Below, one piece after another: positions 45,709 to 54,162 of a DNA stretch of 64,000 nucleotides (positions are counted from its first letter, which is position 1; every line of letters begins with the position of its first letter). This DNA comes from Bradyrhizobium sp. in8p8 (lineage in GTDB: Bacteria; Pseudomonadota; Alphaproteobacteria; Rhizobiales; Xanthobacteraceae), in NCBI RefSeq assembly GCF_000426845.1, contig NZ_AUGD01000001.1:124001-188000 (forward strand), given 5' to 3'. Below the pieces are notes generated by a model, which saw only the letters and a program-made list of their open reading frames with translations, was not told the DNA's origin and did not search any database. The position numbers and the translations under genes are program-made.

Positions 45709-46353
45709 ATGGATCTTTATTTCTCGCCACTCGCCTGCTCGATGGCGACTCGCGTTGCGCTGTATGAAGCCGGCGCCGAAGCGAATTATCTCGAAGTCGA
45801 TCCGCCGACCAAGACGGTGCTGAGCAACGGGTCCGACTTCCGCGCCGTCAATCCGATCGGCTTGGTGCCGACACTGCGTACCGACGATGGCTTGGTGCTG
45901 ACCGAAAACGCGGCGATCCTGCAATATGTCGCAGATCGCTTCCCACAATCGGGGCTCGGCGCCGCGGTTGGCCTCGAGCGCACGCGTCTGCATCAATGGC
46001 TTTGCTTCATCGGCACCGAGCTGCACAAGGGCCTTTTCGTCCCCTTGCTCGACAGCAAGGCGCCGCATGAGGCCAAGGCCTATGCGCTGGAGAAGAACCT
46101 GTCGCGGCTCGACTATCTCGACAAGTATCTGAAAGGCCGCGAATTCCTGCTAGACCATTTCAGCGTGGCGGACGCCTATCTCGTCACGGTCATCAACTGG
46201 ACGGTGGCCACGCCGCCGATCGAGCTTGCGAAATGGCCGAACCTGAAGGCCTATCACGAGCGTCTGCGCCAGCGGCCCTCGATCGCACGCGCGATCGCGG
46301 AGGAGTTCGAGATGTACAAGGCCGAGCTCGCGCGAAAGAAGGCGGCGGCGTGA
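45709..46353 (+). CDS. Glutathione S-transferase family protein
   Basis: This 214-residue cytosolic GST has a thioredoxin-like N-terminal domain with SPLACSMATRVALYEAG, where the Ser/Cys near residue 8-10 is the candidate catalytic residue. The cis-Pro loop is GLVPTLRTDDGLVLTENAAIL with the glutathione gamma-glutamyl-binding TENAAIL. The helical C-terminal domain contains FSVADAYLVTVINW. It resembles beta-class bacterial GstA enzymes. AGGAGG lies seven bases before the ATG. A divergent TetR gene with inverted repeats in the shared gap suggests inducible detoxification. Confidence 0.93.
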   Translation: MDLYFSPLACSMATRVALYEAGAEANYLEVDPPTKTVLSNGSDFRAVNPIGLVPTLRTDDGLVLTENAAILQYVADRFPQSGLGAAVGLERTRLHQWLCFIGTELHKGLFVPLLDSKAPHEAKAYALEKNLSRLDYLDKYLKGREFLLDHFSVADAYLVTVINWTVATPPIELAKWPNLKAYHERLRQRPSIARAIAEEFEMYKAELARKKAAA

Positions 46354-46404
46354 GCCTTGAGCATCGAAAGCCCGTCCCGGCCGCTCAGCCGGGGCGGCGC
46401 AAGC

Positions 46405-47709
46405 CTATCCGTACAGCACACGCGGCAGGACGGTGACGATGCCGGGCCAGAGCGTCATCAGCAGCACGAATCCAACCATGATGATGAGAAAAGGCATCGT
46501 CACGCGGGCGATGTAGGCAAGGCTGTCGTCGGTAAGGCCCTGGATGACGAACAGGTTGAAGCCGACCGGTGGCGTGATCTGCGCCATTTCGACTGCGAGC
46601 ACGAGGAAGACGCCGAACCAGACCTCGTCGAAGCCGGCCCCCTTCACGATCGGCAGCACGATCGGCAGGGTCATCACGATCATCGAGAAGCCGTCGAGAA
46701 AGCAGCCGAGCACGAGATAGAAGACGATCAACGCCACGATCAGCATGAATGGCGACAGGCCGAGGCCCTTGACGAAGGCAGCGACCGACTGCGGGATGCC
46801 GAGAAAGGCGGCGGCATTGCCGAGGATGGAAGCGCCGAGCACGATCAGCGCGATCATCGAGCAGGTCACGACCGAACCGATCAGGACATCGCGGATCACC
46901 TGTTGCGACATCGCCCCTTGCGCCCAGGCCACCAGCCCGGCGCCGAGCACGCCGACGGCGGCGGCCTCCGAAGGCGTCGCGAGCCCGCCATACATCGAGC
47001 CGAGCACGCAGGCGATCAGGAACAGCGCCGGGGCGAGGTCCTTCAGCGCGACGAATCGTTCGCCCCACGGCACCTGCGAAAGCCTGGCCTCCGCCTCCGG
47101 CACCATCGCGGGATTGAGGCTCGAATGCAGCATCACCCAGGCCATGAAGGTGGCGGCGAGCAGAAAGCCCGGCAGCACGCCGGCCGTGAACAGCTTGAGG
47201 ATCGAGACGTCGCCGAGCACGCCGTAGATGATCATGATGTTGGACGGCGGGATCAAAAAGCCGAGCGTCCCGGCGCCGGCCAGCGAGCCGATCGCGATGT
47301 CGCGGGAATAGCCGCGGCGCAGCAGCTCGTTGAGCGACATGCGGCCGATCACCTGCGTGGTCGCCGCCGACGAGCCCGAGATCGCCGCAAAGATGGTGCA
47401 GCCGATCACGTTCACATGCAGCAGACGACCTGGCAGCAGCCCCGCCCAGGGCGCGAGGCCCTGGAACAACGAGCGCGACAGCCGGGTTCGAAACAACAGC
47501 TCGCCCATCAGGATGAACAGCGGCAGCGCAAGCAGCTCCTGAGTTGTGAGGATGTTCCAGGCATATTGAGGCAGCAGTTTTTCGAGCGGGATCGAGCGGA
47601 ACATCGCGAGCAAGAGCGTCGCGGTGAGCGCAAGCGTGAGGCCGATCCACACGCCGCAGGCCAGCAGCGCAAACAGGATCGCGAACAAGGCGAGGACTTC
47701 GATGGTCAT
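46405..47709 (-). CDS. TRAP transporter large permease, DctM type
   Basis: This is the main membrane subunit of a sodium-driven tripartite importer. The 434-residue protein has about 12 transmembrane helices. Conserved TRAP blocks include LLALPLFILMGELLFRT, SGSSAATTQVIGRMSL, GTLGFLIPPSNIMIIYG and ITPPVGFNLFVIQG. It is last in the five-gene operon hyuA-hyuB-dctP-dctQ-dctM. Since the operon starts with a hydantoinase/oxoprolinase, the substrate may be 5-oxoproline, a hydantoin or a related cyclic amide. This is inferred from context. Confidence 0.95.
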   Translation of the reverse strand: MTIEVLALFAILFALLACGVWIGLTLALTATLLLAMFRSIPLEKLLPQYAWNILTTQELLALPLFILMGELLFRTRLSRSLFQGLAPWAGLLPGRLLHVNVIGCTIFAAISGSSAATTQVIGRMSLNELLRRGYSRDIAIGSLAGAGTLGFLIPPSNIMIIYGVLGDVSILKLFTAGVLPGFLLAATFMAWVMLHSSLNPAMVPEAEARLSQVPWGERFVALKDLAPALFLIACVLGSMYGGLATPSEAAAVGVLGAGLVAWAQGAMSQQVIRDVLIGSVVTCSMIALIVLGASILGNAAAFLGIPQSVAAFVKGLGLSPFMLIVALIVFYLVLGCFLDGFSMIVMTLPIVLPIVKGAGFDEVWFGVFLVLAVEMAQITPPVGFNLFVIQGLTDDSLAYIARVTMPFLIIMVGFVLLMTLWPGIVTVLPRVLYG

Positions 47710-47740
47710 GCGATCTTGAATCCGGTGCAGAACACGGCGG

Positions 47741-48334
47741 TCATTCGACGGGAGAGGCCTTCATGCGGTGATCCTCCAGCGGCAGGCCGAGCGCGGCCTG
47801 GATCGCGCGCGCCAGGAACTGGAGCGTCAGCAGCAGCATGCCGAAGGTGACGACGGCTTGTGGAAACCACAACGGCGTGTCGCTCGAGGTCGAGACCTGG
47901 CCGCGCGTGTACGCAGCAAAGGCGAACCTGGCCATCGCGTAGGTCAGGAACGCCATGAAGGCAAAGCCGGCTGCTGCAGCGAGAATCTCGAGCGCGCGCT
48001 GCACCGGCGCCGGCGCGTTCTTCACCAGCAGCACGACGCGGATATGGCCGCCGACGCGCAATGTCATGGCGGCGCCGAAGGTGAAGGACGCCGCCATCAG
48101 GTAGGACGAGTATTCCCAGGCGATCGAGATGCTCGGCGGAAAGAACGGCAGGAAGTTCGAGAGGAATCGCGTTGCGACCTCGCACAGCATCAGCAGCGTC
48201 AGCATCAAGAGACAGAAGCCGCCGATCCAGCCGTCGAGCCGGCCGAGCCGGTCGATGCCGTCGAGCAGGATACGCAGCGGCGCGGGCGCCGCTGCGTTGA
48301 GACTTTGCGGAGCTTCGGTCGAGACGCTCGCCAC
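47741..48334 (-). CDS. TRAP transporter small permease, DctQ type
   Basis: This small membrane subunit (about 197 residues) has four transmembrane helices, with the family segment WEYSSYLMAASFTFGAAMTLRVGGHIRV. It pairs with DctM. The GTG at 48334 is preferred because GAGGG lies about eight bases upstream. An in-frame GTG at 48352 overlapping the dctP stop by eight bases is a second option. It sits between dctP and dctM in the same operon. Confidence 0.92.
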   Translation of the reverse strand: MASVSTEAPQSLNAAAPAPLRILLDGIDRLGRLDGWIGGFCLLMLTLLMLCEVATRFLSNFLPFFPPSISIAWEYSSYLMAASFTFGAAMTLRVGGHIRVVLLVKNAPAPVQRALEILAAAAGFAFMAFLTYAMARFAFAAYTRGQVSTSSDTPLWFPQAVVTFGMLLLTLQFLARAIQAALGLPLEDHRMKASPVE

Positions 48335-48344
48335 GCGGCCACCC

Positions 48345-49346
48345 TCAGCCACGCTTCATTTCGGCCAGATAGGCCCGCACCGGCTTGTCGGCCGCCGGCA
48401 CGCGCTTGAGGAAAGCGTCGAGCTGCGGCGCCGTCTTGGCGCGGATGTCCGCCATCATGGCTTGCGAGACAGGCACCACCTCCATGCCGCCTTCCTTGAG
48501 GCGGTTGAGGCTGTCGACATCGGCCTTGAGCGAGTTGGCCCAGAAGCCCGGCTCCATCTTTGCCGCTATATCCGCAACGAGCTTCTGCTGATCGCCGGAG
48601 AGTGCCTTCCAGGCATCGAGGTTGACGGTGAGCATCTGCGACGACCAGACGTGGTTGGTCGGGTAGACGTATTTCAGGAACTCCCAGAACTTGCCGTCGA
48701 CGCCCGACACCGACGAGGTGGAGACGCCGGCCACCGCGCCGGAGGCGAGCGCGGGAATCGTCTCGCCCCAGGGGATCATCACCGCTGCCATGCCGATCGC
48801 ATTCAGCATCTCGACCGCGTTCTTGTCAGGCACGCGGATCTTGATGTTCTTCAGACCCTCGACGTCTGCCACCTTCGCCTTCAGATGCAGATACTGCGTC
48901 GGCCACGGCACGATGTAGAGGATCTTCTGGTTGTTGCGCGCGGCGATCTTCTCGTATTCGGGCCGCACATATTTGTGCAGCACCTTCAGCTCCTCCACGG
49001 AGCCGCAAAGGAAGGGAATGCTCTCGACGCCCATGAAGGGTTCGTCGCCGACCTGCTGGATATTGAGGACGTCGGCGAGCGGCACGAGGCCATCGCGCAC
49101 GGCGCGCAAGTGCTCGGGGCCCTTGAAGCCGAGCTGGCCGCCTGCCTTCACCACGATGGCGACCGCACCGCCGCTCTGCTTCTTCACTTCCTCCGCGAAC
49201 GCCATCGCGTTCTGGGTATGGAAATTGCCGTCGGGCCATACCGTCGACATGTCCCAGCTCACGCTCGCCGCCGGTGCGCGAGTGGACATGTGACTTGCGG
49301 CAAGCAGCGTCGCTGCGCCCGCGGTGAAGTTTCGTCGCGTGATCAT
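48345..49346 (-). CDS. TRAP transporter substrate-binding protein, DctP type
   Basis: This is the periplasmic receptor of the TRAP importer, 333 residues. The N-terminal signal TRRNFTAGAATLLAAS has a twin-arginine motif, so it may be exported folded by Tat. The DctP fold includes HTQNAMAFAEEVKKQSGG, the conserved Arg-containing segment GLKNIKIRVPDKNAVEML and MIPWGETIPALASGAVAGV. Substrates of this group are typically carboxylates held by that Arg. It is placed directly after hyuB in the operon. Confidence 0.94.
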   Translation of the reverse strand: MITRRNFTAGAATLLAASHMSTRAPAASVSWDMSTVWPDGNFHTQNAMAFAEEVKKQSGGAVAIVVKAGGQLGFKGPEHLRAVRDGLVPLADVLNIQQVGDEPFMGVESIPFLCGSVEELKVLHKYVRPEYEKIAARNNQKILYIVPWPTQYLHLKAKVADVEGLKNIKIRVPDKNAVEMLNAIGMAAVMIPWGETIPALASGAVAGVSTSSVSGVDGKFWEFLKYVYPTNHVWSSQMLTVNLDAWKALSGDQQKLVADIAAKMEPGFWANSLKADVDSLNRLKEGGMEVVPVSQAMMADIRAKTAPQLDAFLKRVPAADKPVRAYLAEMKRG

Positions 49347-49379
49347 GAACCCCCTCCGTTTACAAGGCGCGTTGACGCT

Positions 49380-51038
49380 TCAACGCGCGTACCCATAGAC
49401 CTTGACTGCGTTCTCCGAGGACACGAGACCGCTCGCGACGTCCTCGTTGACGGCCGCACGATCGCGCTCTCTGGGATCGCCGATGCCAGCGCCGCCGGGC
49501 GTCAGCACGACCAGGCGGTCATCCGGCGGGACCTGCTGAAAGCCCTTGCCGCGCAGCTTCTTGCCGGACTTCAGCCCGACATAGCCGGCCTCGCCGTCCC
49601 CGCCGCCATCCCGCCCACGCGGCGGATGATCGATGCGGTCGAACGCCGCGAGGATGTCGAACGGCGCATCGACGCCGCTGGCCACTTCGATGATCTGGCC
49701 GAGGCCGCCGCGGGTGCGCCCTGCCCCGCCGGAATCCGGTCGCAGTTCCTTGCGCCAGAAGATCAAGGGTGTCTGCGTCTCCGCGATCTCGACCGGCGTG
49801 CCGCGCACACCGCTGGGATAGGCGGTGGCCGACAGGCCGTCCTTGCCGAAGCGCGCGCCGGTACCGCCATTCGAGGTGACCGCCATCGAGAACCCGTAAT
49901 TGCCACCGGCGCCCGAGCGGGTCTGGCCACGGACGTTGAGATTCCACAGGCACGAAGTGCCTTCCGCAGGCACACGCTCGGGGATGATCTGGCGCAGGCA
50001 GCCGAACACGACGTCGGGCAGCATCTGCCCGATGACGTGGCGCGAGGCGACCGGGGCCGGCTTCGGCGCATTGAGGATCGCGCCCGCCGGCGCCGACACC
50101 GTCAGCGGCGAGAGCGAGCCGGCATTGTTCGGGATCTGCGAGGCGACGACGCAGCCGAGGCCGAACACGGTATATGCCGTGGTGTAGGACAGCGGCACGT
50201 TGATGCCGAACTTCGAGGCAGCCGAGGTGCCGTCGAAATCGACGTGAATGCCTTCATCCGAGATCGTCAGCGTCGCGGCCAGCGTGACCGGCGCGTCGTA
50301 GCCGTCGACCACCATGGTGTTGCGCCAGCTGCCCTTCGGCAGCTTGGCGATTTCGGCGAGCACCGCCTCGCGCGAGCGCTCGCAGATGTGGTCGCCGAGC
50401 TCGTCGAGCGTGTCGATGCCGAACTCGGTCATCATCTCGACGAGGCGCTCGCATCCGACATCGTTGCAGCCGGCGAGCGAATAGGTGTCGCCCTCGGTGT
50501 CGATGGGCAGCCGCGTATTGGTCCGGATCATCGCCATCAGCGTCTCGTTGACGACGCCCTCGTCGATCAGCTTCAGCATGGGGATGTAGAGCCCCTCCAT
50601 GAACACGTCGGTGGCGTCGGGCCCGAAGCCGATGCCGCCGATGTCCATGAGATGGCTGGTGCAGGAGAACAGCGCGACCGGCTTGCCGTCCTTGAAGCAG
50701 GGCGTGGTGACGACGAAGTCGTTGAGATGACCGGTGCCCATCCAGGGATCGTTGGTGATGTAGGCATCGCCCTCCTTCATCGTCTGAAGCGGGAAGTGGG
50801 CGATGAAGTGCTTGACCGATTCGGCCATCGAATTGACGTGACCGGGCGTGCCGGTCACCGCCTGCGCCAGCATGCGGCCCTTGAGGTCGAACACGCCGGC
50901 GGAGAGGTCGCCGCATTCGCGCACAATCGGGCTGAACGCGGTGCGGAGCAGCACCTGCGCCTGCTCCTCGACCACGGCGATCAGCCGGTGCCACATGATC
51001 TGAAGGTCGATCAGGCTCGCGCCGCTTGCCTTGCTCAT
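49380..51038 (-). CDS. Hydantoinase B / oxoprolinase family subunit
   Basis: This subunit partners with HyuA to hydrolyse cyclic amides with ATP, such as 5-oxoproline, N-methylhydantoin or acetophenone-like substrates. The 552-residue protein carries HyuB blocks: DLQIMWHRLIAVVEEQAQVLLRTAF near the start in two parts, AQAVTGTPGHVNSM, YITNDPWMGTGHLNDFVV and YGFSMAVTSNGGTGARFGKDG. It ends with PGGAGIGDPRERD, typical of the family. It begins two bases after the hyuA stop. Substrate specificity cannot be read from the sequence. Confidence 0.94.
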   Translation of the reverse strand: MSKASGASLIDLQIMWHRLIAVVEEQAQVLLRTAFSPIVRECGDLSAGVFDLKGRMLAQAVTGTPGHVNSMAESVKHFIAHFPLQTMKEGDAYITNDPWMGTGHLNDFVVTTPCFKDGKPVALFSCTSHLMDIGGIGFGPDATDVFMEGLYIPMLKLIDEGVVNETLMAMIRTNTRLPIDTEGDTYSLAGCNDVGCERLVEMMTEFGIDTLDELGDHICERSREAVLAEIAKLPKGSWRNTMVVDGYDAPVTLAATLTISDEGIHVDFDGTSAASKFGINVPLSYTTAYTVFGLGCVVASQIPNNAGSLSPLTVSAPAGAILNAPKPAPVASRHVIGQMLPDVVFGCLRQIIPERVPAEGTSCLWNLNVRGQTRSGAGGNYGFSMAVTSNGGTGARFGKDGLSATAYPSGVRGTPVEIAETQTPLIFWRKELRPDSGGAGRTRGGLGQIIEVASGVDAPFDILAAFDRIDHPPRGRDGGGDGEAGYVGLKSGKKLRGKGFQQVPPDDRLVVLTPGGAGIGDPRERDRAAVNEDVASGLVSSENAVKVYGYAR

Positions 51039-51040
51039 GA

Positions 51041-53125
51041 TCAGGCCGCCTTTCGTTCCATGACGATGCTGCCGGCACCGTCGATATGAGCGTCGAAGCT
51101 GGTGGACACGAAGGTGGAGGTCTCGTCCTCCGCGATCACGGCGGGGCCCGCAATGGTCGCACCCGGCGCCATGTCCTCGCGGCGATAGAGCGGAATCTCG
51201 ATCACCTCTCCTGCGCGGCCGTCGAAGAACTTGCGGCTCCCGGAGGCCTTGGCCGCGGGCTTGCGCGCGACGGAGGCGACCGCAGGCGGATTGCGCGCCT
51301 CGGTGGTGGCGAGCACCGACCAGCTCAAGACTTCGATCGCCGCACCGGGAATCGGACGCTCGAACATCGCGGAGTAATCCGCCTCGAACTTCCGGCGCAG
51401 GCCGGCGAGATCAGCCGAAGTCAGCCGCCGGTTCGGCAACTCGACCGAGATCTCGTGGCCCTGGCCGACATAGCGCATGAAAGCGGCGCGGCGCTCGCGC
51501 ACCGGCGCACCGGCGGCACCCGGCTCGACCAGCGCGCGCGCCTCGGTCACCATTTCCTGCAGGAGGTCGGAGACCGCCTCGGTGTCGAAATCGTCGAGGC
51601 GGACATGGCGGCTGCGCACCAGCTCATAGGCGATGGGCGCGGCAAGAAAGCCGACCGCCGAGCCGACCCCGGCATTCGACGGCACGATCACGCGGGAGAC
51701 GCCGATCTTCTCGGCGACGCGCGCCGCATGCAGCGGCGCAGCGCCGCCGAAGGCGATCAGCGTATGCTGGCCGACCACCGCGCCGCGCTCGACCGCATGC
51801 ACGCGCGCCGCGCTCGCCATGTTCTCGCAGACGACCTCATACACCGCATAGGCTGCGGTTTCCGCCGACAGGCCGAGCGGCTCACCGACGTCGCGCAGCA
51901 GCGCCTGCTTCGACAGCTCCGGATCGAGCTTGATCGTGCCGGCCGCGAACGCGTCGGGATCGATCATTCCGAGCGCGACGTCCGCATCCGTCACGGCCGG
52001 GCGCTGGCCGCCACGGCCGTAGCAGGCGGGTCCCGGCTCCGAGGAGGCGCTCTCGGGACCGACGGTGACGCGCTTCATCGCGTCGACATGAGCGATCGAG
52101 CCGCCGCCGGCGCCGATCTCGACCATCTCGATCACGGGAATGCGCACCGGCAGGCCGGAGCCTTTGAGGAAGCGTGCGGCGCGATCGACCTCGAACACGC
52201 GCGAGGTCTCGGGCTGGTACTTCTCGATCAGGCAGATCTTTGCGGTGGTGCCGCCCATGTCGAAGGACAGCACCTTGCTCTCGCCAAGACGTGCCGCGAT
52301 CTGCGCCGCGAAGATCGCGCCGCCGGCCGGGCCGGATTCGACGAGGCGCACAGGAAAGCGCCGCGCCGTCTCGATCGACGTGACACCGCCGCCCGACGTG
52401 ACGAGATAGATCGCGCCACGGAACTGCTCGACCTGCAGGGCCTCGGCCATGCGGGCGAGATAGCCGTCGATCAGCGGTTGCACATACGCGTTGGCGACCG
52501 CCGTGGAGGTGCGTTCATATTCGCGGATCTCAGGGCACACGGCCGATGAGAGCGTCACGGATATGCCGGGTATCTCATCACCGATGATCGCTGCGGCCCG
52601 GCGCTCATGCTCGGGATTGGCATAGGAGTGCAGAAAGGCGATTGCGACGCTCTCGACCCCGAGCTCACCCAGCTTCGGCGCGAGCGCGCGCACCGCTGCC
52701 TCGTCCAGAGGCAGGCGAACGGCACCGTGCGCATCGATACGCTCCGGCACGGTGAAGCGCAGGCTGCGCGGCGCCAGCGGCTTCGGCTTCTCGATGCTGA
52801 GATCATACTGGTCGTAGCGGCTTTCGGTGCCGATATCGAGCACGTCGCGGAAGCCCTCGGTCGCGATCAGCGCGGTCTTGGCCCCTCGCCGCTCGATGAT
52901 GGCATTGGTCGCGAGCGTCGTGCCGTGAATGAAGACGTCGATGTCGCTGATATGTGCGCGCGCGTCAGCAAGGATGAGGCGCATGCCATCCAGCACTGCC
53001 TGCTCGGGCCGCTGCGGCGTCGTCAGCACCTTGCGTGTCTTGCGGTCTTGACCAACGTCCAGCACGATATCGGTGAACGTCCCACCGATATCGACGGCAA
53101 GCCGCACCTCGGCTCCCTCAAGCAT
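51041..53125 (-). CDS. Hydantoinase A / oxoprolinase family subunit
   Basis: This ATP-binding subunit of a hydantoinase/oxoprolinase complex has 694 residues. It begins with the ASKHA-type phosphate-binding RLAVDIGGTFTDIVLD. FIHGTTLATNAIIERRGAKTALI follows in two blocks, then the core SFDMGGTTAKICLIE and VEIGAGGGSIAHVD and the terminal strand AGPAVIAEDETSTFV. It is first in the operon hyuA-hyuB-dctPQM. Coupling to a TRAP importer suggests uptake and ring opening of one substrate class. Confidence 0.95.
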   Translation of the reverse strand: MLEGAEVRLAVDIGGTFTDIVLDVGQDRKTRKVLTTPQRPEQAVLDGMRLILADARAHISDIDVFIHGTTLATNAIIERRGAKTALIATEGFRDVLDIGTESRYDQYDLSIEKPKPLAPRSLRFTVPERIDAHGAVRLPLDEAAVRALAPKLGELGVESVAIAFLHSYANPEHERRAAAIIGDEIPGISVTLSSAVCPEIREYERTSTAVANAYVQPLIDGYLARMAEALQVEQFRGAIYLVTSGGGVTSIETARRFPVRLVESGPAGGAIFAAQIAARLGESKVLSFDMGGTTAKICLIEKYQPETSRVFEVDRAARFLKGSGLPVRIPVIEMVEIGAGGGSIAHVDAMKRVTVGPESASSEPGPACYGRGGQRPAVTDADVALGMIDPDAFAAGTIKLDPELSKQALLRDVGEPLGLSAETAAYAVYEVVCENMASAARVHAVERGAVVGQHTLIAFGGAAPLHAARVAEKIGVSRVIVPSNAGVGSAVGFLAAPIAYELVRSRHVRLDDFDTEAVSDLLQEMVTEARALVEPGAAGAPVRERRAAFMRYVGQGHEISVELPNRRLTSADLAGLRRKFEADYSAMFERPIPGAAIEVLSWSVLATTEARNPPAVASVARKPAAKASGSRKFFDGRAGEVIEIPLYRREDMAPGATIAGPAVIAEDETSTFVSTSFDAHIDGAGSIVMERKAA

Positions 53126-53266
53126 TCCAAATTCTCCGCGCTGATCGTCAAGACTGAGGTCGAAAGCGCAGCAATTTCCATGCCATGGACGACGAGGACA
53201 ACGCCACGCCCAGCTATTCTGCTGGGCACCTATGCAATAGGCAAGGTGTGTCCGTCGCGGGCGCAG

Positions 53267-54088
53267 TCAAAGCAGGAATGCAAGCGCTGCCTCGCAACGC
53301 TCCTCGACCTTCAGCGTCAGGAGATCATCGGCGCGGGTGCGGCCCAGATTGACCGCAGCAATCGGAATGTTGCGCTGCGCGGCAGCCTGCACGAAGCGGA
53401 ATCCGGAATAGACCATCAGCGATGAGCCGACGACGAGCATGGCGTCGGCTCGCGCCAGATGATCCTTCGCGGTGGCGACGATGTCGCGCGGGACGTTCTC
53501 GCCGAAGAACACGACGTCGGGCTTGAGGATGCCGCCGCAGGCGTCGCATGCGGGCACTTCGAAGGACGAGAAATCCTCGTGCTCCAGATCCGCGTCGCCA
53601 TCAGGCGCATCGGCGGCATCGAGCGTCAGCCAAGCAGCATTCGCGCGGCCAAGCGCATGCTGAAACTCTTCACGCTGCATCTTGCGACCGCAACCCATGC
53701 AGCGGACCAGATCAAGCCTGCCATGCAGGTCGATCACCTGCCGGTGGCCGGCAGACTGATGCAGCCGGTCGACGTTCTGCGTCAGCAGCATGCCGCACCG
53801 GCCGTTCGCCTCCAGCCGCGCCAGCGCATGATGCGCATCATTCGGCCGGGCTTGGCCGAACCGCCGCCAGCCGATCAGGCTGCGCGCCCAATAGCGCCGC
53901 CGCGTGGGCTCGTCCGACATGAAGGACTGGAAGTTCACGGGCTGGGTCCGTTTCCAGTTGCCGTGGACGTCGCGGTAGTCGGGAATGCCTGAATTGGTGC
54001 TGCAGCCAGCGCCGGTCAGCACGAACAGGCGTTCGTGCCGGCCGATGAAATCCTGGAGCGGTGAGTCTGCAAGCGAGGCCTTTGTCAT
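53267..54088 (-). CDS. NAD-dependent protein deacetylase, Sir2 family
   Basis: This sirtuin of 273 residues removes acyl groups from lysines using NAD. It has GAGCSTNSGIPDYRD (NAD-binding), the catalytic TQNVDRLHQSAGH and VIDLHGRLDLVRC with the active His. A four-cysteine zinc site is formed by CMGCGRKM and CDACGG. VVFFGENVP and VVGSSLMVYSGFR complete the Rossmann fold. An acidic insertion (DAPDGDADLEHEDFSSFE) lies between the cysteine pairs. The gene is monocistronic with a Sir2-like start MTKASLADSPLQDFI. Confidence 0.95.
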   Translation of the reverse strand: MTKASLADSPLQDFIGRHERLFVLTGAGCSTNSGIPDYRDVHGNWKRTQPVNFQSFMSDEPTRRRYWARSLIGWRRFGQARPNDAHHALARLEANGRCGMLLTQNVDRLHQSAGHRQVIDLHGRLDLVRCMGCGRKMQREEFQHALGRANAAWLTLDAADAPDGDADLEHEDFSSFEVPACDACGGILKPDVVFFGENVPRDIVATAKDHLARADAMLVVGSSLMVYSGFRFVQAAAQRNIPIAAVNLGRTRADDLLTLKVEERCEAALAFLL

Positions 54089-54162
54089 CGCTCATGATGT
54101 AGTTCGGGCGAGCACGTTTTGCCAGATCGCGACAAATCCCGCGCAGAGCGACCGCAGGGCGG

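Noticed and set aside
48129..51089. 986-codon plus-strand ORF over dctQ, dctP and hyuB
   Set aside because: It runs across three genes with well-defined family motifs on the minus strand and has His/Arg/Asp-rich nonsense composition.
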